Source: Streptomyces rubellomurinus
Lineage (GTDB): Bacteria > Actinomycetota > Actinomycetes > Streptomycetales > Streptomycetaceae
Assembly (NCBI RefSeq): GCF_000961885.1
Contig: NZ_JZKH01000001.1
Location: forward strand, 253,010 to 317,009
Length of the DNA: 64,000 bases
Direction of reading: 5' to 3'
The translations under genes and the position numbers were made by a program. This document shows, one piece after another, positions 59,064 to 64,000 of this stretch. The notes below the pieces were generated by a model, which saw nothing but the letters and a program-made list of their open reading frames with translations, was not told where the DNA came from and made no database searches. The first letter of the stretch is position 1. Each line of letters begins with the position of its first letter.

Positions 59064-60146
59064 ATGACCACCACCGCCGAGGAGCAGCTCCAGCGGCCGC
59101 CCGCCGAAGTCCGGTACGCCGAGGAGCTGGCGGCGCTGCGCGCCGAGGACCGCGACCACCGGCCGCCGGGCTGGGAGTTGAGCCTGCGCGCGGCCCGCCG
59201 GTTCATCGTCGGCGACGAGGCGGCCGGCGTCGCCCGCAAGTTCGTCGGCGATCCGGCGCTGGTCGAGCGCGCCCTGGTGACGCTGGCCACCAACCGCGGC
59301 CTGCTGCTGGTCGGTGAGCCCGGCACCGCCAAGTCGCTGCTGTCGGAGCTGATCGCGGCGGCGGTCAGCGGCACCTCCCGGCTGACCGTGCAGGGCGGCG
59401 CGGCGACCACCGAGGACCAGATCAAGTACTCGTGGAACTACGCCCTGCTGGTCTCCGAGGGCCCCTCCCCCCGCTCGCTGGTGCCCGCGCCGATGCTGCG
59501 CGGCATGGCCGAGGGCCGGCTGGTCCGGTTCGAGGAGATCACCCGCTGCCCGCTGGAGGTGCAGGACTCATTGCTGTCCCTGCTCTCCGAGCGGGTGGTC
59601 GCCATCCCCGAGCTGGAGGGGCCGGAGGGCATGGTCTTCGCCAAGCAGGGCTTCAACGTGATCGCCACCGCCAACACCCGCGACCGCGGGGTGAACGAGA
59701 TGAGCGCGGCGCTCAAGCGCCGGTTCAACTTCGAGACGGTCTTCCCGATCCCCGACCTGGGCACCGAACTCGCCCTGGTCGAGGCCGAGTCCGGGCACCT
59801 GCTGCGCCGCTCGGGAGTGACCGCGGCGCCCGACCGGGACCTGCTGGAGGTGCTGGTCACCACCTTCCGCGAGCTGCGGGCCGGCGAGGGCGGCGACCGC
59901 CCGTCCGCGGTGCTGAGCACCGCCGAGGCGGTCTCGGTCGCCCACGCGGTCGGACTGCGCGGCTGGTACCTGCGCGGCGAGGCCGGCAACGCGGCCGACC
60001 TGGTCGCCAGCCTGGCCGGCACCGCCGCCAAGGACAGCCCGGAGGACCTGGCCCGGCTGCGCCGCTACCTGGAGCAGCGGGTCGCGCGGCGGCGCGGCCC
60101 GCACTGGCGGGCCGTGCACGACGCCCGCCACCTGCTGGCCGGCTGA
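59064..60146 (+). CDS. MoxR-family AAA+ ATPase (YehL-like)
   Basis: 360 aa. Walker A GEPGTAKS (about residues 84-91), the Walker B region reads LVRFEEITRCP with Glu-Glu rather than the usual Asp-Glu, sensor 1 FNVIATANTRDRG and arginine-finger region AALKRRFNFETV. MoxR ATPases act as chaperones with a VWA partner, here the gene at 62497-63651. ATG at 59064 with GGAAGGA upstream. The stop overlaps the next ATG by one base (TGATG). Confidence 0.92.
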   Translation: MTTTAEEQLQRPPAEVRYAEELAALRAEDRDHRPPGWELSLRAARRFIVGDEAAGVARKFVGDPALVERALVTLATNRGLLLVGEPGTAKSLLSELIAAAVSGTSRLTVQGGAATTEDQIKYSWNYALLVSEGPSPRSLVPAPMLRGMAEGRLVRFEEITRCPLEVQDSLLSLLSERVVAIPELEGPEGMVFAKQGFNVIATANTRDRGVNEMSAALKRRFNFETVFPIPDLGTELALVEAESGHLLRRSGVTAAPDRDLLEVLVTTFRELRAGEGGDRPSAVLSTAEAVSVAHAVGLRGWYLRGEAGNAADLVASLAGTAAKDSPEDLARLRRYLEQRVARRRGPHWRAVHDARHLLAG

Positions 60147-62500
60147 TGCCCGCGGTCTTCCTCGGGGTCCGCCACCACTCCCCCGCCTGCGCCCGCCTGG
60201 TGGCGGAGACCGTCCGCCGGTTGCGGCCCGGGTACGTGCTGGTCGAGGGCCCGGCCGACCTCAACGGGCGGCTGGACGAGCTGGCCCTCGGCCACGAGCT
60301 GCCGATCGCCGTGTTCAGCCACTACCGCGACGCCGAGCGCACCGCGACGACCTGGGCGCCGCTGTGCGACTACTCGCCGGAGTGGGTGGCGCTGCGGGAG
60401 GGGCGGTCGGTCGGCGCCGAGGTGCTCTTCGTCGACCTGCCGTCCTGGCACCCCGCGTTCGAGCTGCGCGCCAACCGGTACGCCGACGCGGAGGCGCGGT
60501 ACGCCGAGGCGACCGCCCGGCTGTGCGAGCGGTTCGGCACCGGCTCGGTGGACGCGCTGTGGGACGGCCTGTTCGAGGTGGCCCCGGCGGACGGACTCGC
60601 CGAGCGTCTGGACGCCTACTTCGACCTGGTCCGCGGCGAGTCTGAGGCGGACGAGGGCGACCGGGCCCGCGAGGCGTACATGGCGGACTGGGTCCGCGCC
60701 GTCCTCGCGGAGGCCGAGGCGGAGGCCGGGACCGGAGCCGGGGTCGGGACCGACGCCGGGGCCGGGACCGACGCCGCGACCGTGCTGGTGGTCACCGGCG
60801 GCTTCCACACCCCCGCCCTGCGGGCCCTCGCCGCACGCCCGGCCCCGACCCCCGGCCGGCCCGCGCTGCCCGTGCCGCCGCCCGGCGCCGTCTCCGGCAG
60901 CTACCTGGTGCCGTACTCGTTCCGGCAGCTCGACGCCTTCGCCGGCTACCAGTCGGGCATGCCCTCGCCCGCCTACTACCAGCGGCTCTGGGAGGACGGC
61001 CCCGAGGCCGCCGCCGACCACCTGCGGCAGTCCGTGGTCACCCGGCTGCGCGCCCGCCGCCACCCGGTCTCCACCGCCGACCTGGTCGCCGCCGCCGCGC
61101 TCACCGGCGGCCTCGCCGCGCTGCGCGGCCACCCCGTGCCGGCCCGTACCGACGTGCTCGACGGCCTGGCCGGTGCGCTGGTCAAGGACGACCTGACCCA
61201 GCCGCTGCCCTGGTCCGAGCGCGCCCCGCTGGCGCCCGGCAGCCACCCGGTGGTGGTCGAGATGGTCGCCGCGTGCGGCGGCGCCCGCACCGGGCGGCTG
61301 CACCCCGACACCCCGGCCCCGCCGCTGGTGCACGACGCCGCCGCCCGGCTCGCCGCCATCGGCGCCGCCGGCAGCCGCCCGCTGACCTGCGACCTGACCA
61401 CCGAGGAGGGTCTGACGGCGAGCCGGACCCTGCACCGGCTGCGCCTGCTCGGCGTGCCCGGCCGCCACCGCACCGCCGGGCCCGCGCACGGCGCCGACCC
61501 GGTGACCACCGAACGCTGGGAAGCCGGACCGGAGGCGGGCCGGGACGCGGCCCTGATCGAGGCGGGCGCGTACGGCGCCACCCTCGACGAGGCCGCCGCC
61601 ACCGTCCTCGCCGAGCGCGCCCGCACCACCGGGCCGACCGACACCGAACTGGCCGCCCTGCTCTTCGACACCGTGCTGTGCGGCGCCACCGACCTCACCG
61701 ACCGGCTGCTCGGCACGCTCGCCGCGACCCTCGCCCGCCACCCCGACCCGGGCGCCCTCGGCGCCGTCCTCGCCACCGCGCTCGGCCTCTGGCGGCACGA
61801 CCGGGTGTACGGCGCCGCCCGCAGCCCGCTGCTGGCCGCCGTCCTGGACGGCGCGGTCGCCCGCGTCCTGTGGCTGGTCGAGGGCGCGCACGGCCGCTCC
61901 GGCGCCGACCCGGCCCGCCTGGCGGCCCTCGCCGCCGTCCGCGACACCCTGCGCCACGCGCCCGACCTGCTCACCGTCACCACCGCGGACACCGCCGCGC
62001 TCGCCCTGCGGATCGCCCGCGACCCGCACGCCCCCGCCGACCTGCGCGGCGCCGCCCACGGCCTGCGCCTCACCCTCACCGCCGGCGGGGACCCCGACCC
62101 CGGCCCCGAACCCGGCCTCGCCTCCGCCGCCCGGCGCGCCGCGGGCGACCCGGGCACGCTCGGCGACTGGCTGGGCGGCCTGTTCGCCCTGGCCCGCGAG
62201 GAGGTCACCGCCGACACCGGCGACGGCTCGCTGCTCGCCGCCGTCGACGCCGTCCTCGCCGAGCTCACCGACGCCGAGTTCCTGATCGCCCTGCCGGCCC
62301 TGCGCCAGGCCTTCGCCTGGTTCCCGCCGCGCGAGCGGGAGCGGATCGCGCGCCGACTGATCGAGCGCCGAGGGCTGCGCGGCTCGGCCCGCGGACTGCT
62401 CCGCACCACCGCCGACCCCGTGCACCTGGCCGCCGCCCGCGCCCTGGAGGAGAACGTGACCGCCCTGCTCGACCGCCACGGCCTGCGGACCGCCCGGTGA
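60146..62500 (+). CDS. DUF5682 family protein (YehM-like)
   Basis: 784 aa, soluble. N-terminal FLGVRHHSPACARLVAETVR and VLVEGPADLNGRLDEL with a His pair, then VVTGGFHTPALRAL, fit the DUF5682 family as I remember it; function unknown. Residues about 185-212 are a low-complexity Ala/Gly/Thr run from a local DNA repeat (60714-60781). The C-terminal half is a long helical repeat region. Translational coupling to the MoxR gene (TGATG) and to the VWA gene (GTGA, 62497-62500) shows that the three are made together. Confidence 0.85.
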   Translation: MPAVFLGVRHHSPACARLVAETVRRLRPGYVLVEGPADLNGRLDELALGHELPIAVFSHYRDAERTATTWAPLCDYSPEWVALREGRSVGAEVLFVDLPSWHPAFELRANRYADAEARYAEATARLCERFGTGSVDALWDGLFEVAPADGLAERLDAYFDLVRGESEADEGDRAREAYMADWVRAVLAEAEAEAGTGAGVGTDAGAGTDAATVLVVTGGFHTPALRALAARPAPTPGRPALPVPPPGAVSGSYLVPYSFRQLDAFAGYQSGMPSPAYYQRLWEDGPEAAADHLRQSVVTRLRARRHPVSTADLVAAAALTGGLAALRGHPVPARTDVLDGLAGALVKDDLTQPLPWSERAPLAPGSHPVVVEMVAACGGARTGRLHPDTPAPPLVHDAAARLAAIGAAGSRPLTCDLTTEEGLTASRTLHRLRLLGVPGRHRTAGPAHGADPVTTERWEAGPEAGRDAALIEAGAYGATLDEAAATVLAERARTTGPTDTELAALLFDTVLCGATDLTDRLLGTLAATLARHPDPGALGAVLATALGLWRHDRVYGAARSPLLAAVLDGAVARVLWLVEGAHGRSGADPARLAALAAVRDTLRHAPDLLTVTTADTAALALRIARDPHAPADLRGAAHGLRLTLTAGGDPDPGPEPGLASAARRAAGDPGTLGDWLGGLFALAREEVTADTGDGSLLAAVDAVLAELTDAEFLIALPALRQAFAWFPPRERERIARRLIERRGLRGSARGLLRTTADPVHLAAARALEENVTALLDRHGLRTAR

Positions 62501-63651
62501 CCCCGCCCGACCCGGCCGCCGGGACGGCCCCCGGGAACGCCCCCGACCCGGCCCTGGAACGCTGGCGCCTGGTGCTCGGCTCCCCCGCCGAGCCGTGGAC
62601 CGGCCGGCCGGGCGCCGAGGGCGCCGCCCGCGACGCCGCCCTGGAGTGGCTGTACGGCCGCGACGAGGACCTGGACCGCCGGGGCGTCCGCAGCGCCGGA
62701 CTCGGCCCCTCCCAGGTCACCGCCGTCGACTGGCTGGACGACGTCCACCGCCTCTTCCCCCGCGAGACGATCGAGCGGCTGGAGCGCGACGCCGTCGAGC
62801 ACTACGGCATCGAGGAGATCGTCACCGACCCGACCGTGCTGGAACGGGTCGAGCCGAGCGCGGCACTGCTGCGCGCCGTCCTGCGCACCAAGCACCTGAT
62901 GAACGAGCAGGTGCTCGGCCAGGCCCGCCGGATCGTCGCGGCGGTGGTCCGGCAGCTGCTGGAGCGGCTCACCCCGGAGCTGCGCCACGCGTTCACCGGT
63001 GCCCGCTCCGCCCGGCCGAGCCGCCGCCCGCTGGCCCGGGACTTCGACTTCCGCCGCACCGTCCGGGCCAACCTCGGCCGCTACCGGCCCGCCGAGCGGC
63101 GGATCCTGATCGAGCGCCCGCACTTCCACTCCCGCACCCGCCGGCACCTGGAGCAGTGGCAGCTGATCCTGGTCGTCGACCAGTCCGGCTCGATGGCCGG
63201 CTCGGTGATCCACTCCGCGGTGACCGCGGCCTGCCTGTGGAACCTGCCGGGGCTGAAGACCCATCTGCTCGCCTTCGACACCCAGGTGGTGGACCTCACC
63301 TCCGAGGTGACGGACCCGGTGGAGCTGCTGATGCGGGTCCAGCTCGGCGGCGGCACCGACATCGCCCGCGCGGTCGACTACGCGGCCGGCCTGGTGGAGA
63401 ACCCGCGGCGCACGATCCTCGCGGTGGTCAGCGACTTCTACGAGGGCGGCGACCGGTACCGGCTGCTGCGCACCGTCCGTTCGCTGGCCGGGCAGGGCGC
63501 GACCGTGCTGGGCCTGGCGGCGCTGGACGAGGAGGCGGCCCCGGCGTACGACCGGGAGCTCGCCGGGCAGCTCGCCGACGCCGGCGCGCACGTGGGGGCC
63601 ATGACTCCGGGGATGCTGGCCGAGTTCGTCGCCGAGAGGCTCGGCCGGTGA
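62497..63651 (+). CDS. VWA-domain protein (YehP/CoxE-like)
   Basis: 384 aa. A helical N-terminal half, then a von Willebrand A domain with a complete MIDAS: DQSGSMAGS (D229), GGGTDIARAV and VVSDFYEGG. VWA proteins with this layout partner MoxR ATPases, as ViaA does with RavA. GTG start at 62497 overlaps the previous stop; it overlaps the next gene by GTGA at 63648-63651. Cytoplasmic. Confidence 0.92.
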   Translation: MTPPDPAAGTAPGNAPDPALERWRLVLGSPAEPWTGRPGAEGAARDAALEWLYGRDEDLDRRGVRSAGLGPSQVTAVDWLDDVHRLFPRETIERLERDAVEHYGIEEIVTDPTVLERVEPSAALLRAVLRTKHLMNEQVLGQARRIVAAVVRQLLERLTPELRHAFTGARSARPSRRPLARDFDFRRTVRANLGRYRPAERRILIERPHFHSRTRRHLEQWQLILVVDQSGSMAGSVIHSAVTAACLWNLPGLKTHLLAFDTQVVDLTSEVTDPVELLMRVQLGGGTDIARAVDYAAGLVENPRRTILAVVSDFYEGGDRYRLLRTVRSLAGQGATVLGLAALDEEAAPAYDRELAGQLADAGAHVGAMTPGMLAEFVAERLGR

Positions 63652-64000
63652 CCGCCGCGACCCGCCCCGACCTGCTGGCCCTGGACGCCGGGACGCTGGC
63701 CTCGCTGGCCAACCGCGGCCTGGTCAAGCGCGCCGCCCGGGAGGTCGCCGCCGGGGACGGGCCGGTGCCCGTGCTCGATCCGGACGGCACGCTGCGCGGC
63801 ACCTGCCCGGACGGCAGCGTCGTCGCGCTGCCGCCCGGCACCGGGCTGGACGGCGGCAGCTGCACCTGCGGCGCCCCGGGCGTGTGCCGCCACCGGATCG
63901 CGCTGGTCCTCGCCCACCAGGGCGCCGCCGCCGACGCCACCTCCGACGCCGCCGCCGCGTCCGAGGGCCCCGCCCCCGCCGACCCCCCGGCCCCCGCACC
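63648..64000 (+). CDS. SWIM zinc-finger protein, N-terminal part (YehQ-like)
   Basis: 117 codons before the right edge. The SWIM pattern CxCxnCxH is present as SCTCGAPGVCRHRIAL (near residues 72-86), a zinc-binding fold for DNA or protein contact. GTG at 63648 overlaps the VWA stop. E. coli YehQ and many streptomycete proteins at this place in the operon are SWIM proteins. The remaining C-terminal part is outside the window. Confidence 0.85.
   Translation, partial: MTAATRPDLLALDAGTLASLANRGLVKRAAREVAAGDGPVPVLDPDGTLRGTCPDGSVVALPPGTGLDGGSCTCGAPGVCRHRIALVLAHQGAAADATSDAAAASEGPAPADPPAPA

Noticed and set aside
60714..60781. DNA repeat in the DUF5682 gene as a mobile or regulatory element
   Set aside because: It stays in frame and only encodes an Ala/Gly/Thr linker; simple expansion of GC-rich codons explains it.

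Overview
The window is about 64 kb of very GC-rich chromosomal DNA with strong G/C third-position bias, frequent GTG and some TTG starts, many ATGA/GTGA stop-start overlaps and large regulators. This points to an actinomycete of the Streptomyces/Kitasatospora type. There are no rRNA or tRNA genes, CRISPR arrays, insertion sequences or prophage genes. Family names come from reading translated sequence and remembered family motifs, since no search was possible.

Layout, left to right. The tail of a carotenoid oxygenase (2-235). A minus-strand cytochrome P450 plus STAND-like ATPase pair (337-3660). A small secreted beta/gamma-crystallin protein (4206-4562). A 5-oxoproline (pyroglutamate) locus (5083-12433): minus-strand GntR regulator, pxpA, pxpB, pxpC and an NCS1 permease, opposite plus-strand DUF969, DUF979 and pyroglutamyl-peptidase, with a perfect palindromic operator candidate in the shared promoter region. 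A secreted phospholipase D-like enzyme (12547-14196).

The least understood part is 14324-27026: four very large proteins (1791, 543, 954 and 926 aa) encoded as two tightly coupled convergent gene pairs. They have no signal peptide, membrane segment or recognised catalytic motif. They look like a conserved but undescribed multi-protein system.

Next is a galactose regulon (27222-37358): secreted GH59 galactocerebrosidase-like hydrolase with a ricin-type lectin, sugar-binding lipoprotein, ABC ATPase, permease, DeoR-family repressor, galK and galT. Related TGTTGAT/TGTTTGA elements sit in the core promoters of its transcription units. No galE lies in the window. Then come a YoaK-type membrane protein, an amidohydrolase, and a group of redox/stress genes (isochorismatase-like, DoxX, flavin disulfide reductase-like, Dps, alpha/beta hydrolase, secreted VOC protein, AraC regulator) up to about 46.9 kb.

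From 47.4 kb: a large LAL-type LuxR regulator, an alpha/beta hydrolase whose nucleophile Ser is replaced by Gly, a carbohydrate ABC importer lacking its own ATPase, and an AraC regulator. The right end (55396-64000) is an operon of WGR/DUF4132 protein, MoxR AAA ATPase, DUF5682 protein, VWA protein and SWIM zinc-finger protein, equivalent in make-up to the poorly understood E. coli molR/yehLMPQ cluster; its last gene runs off the window.
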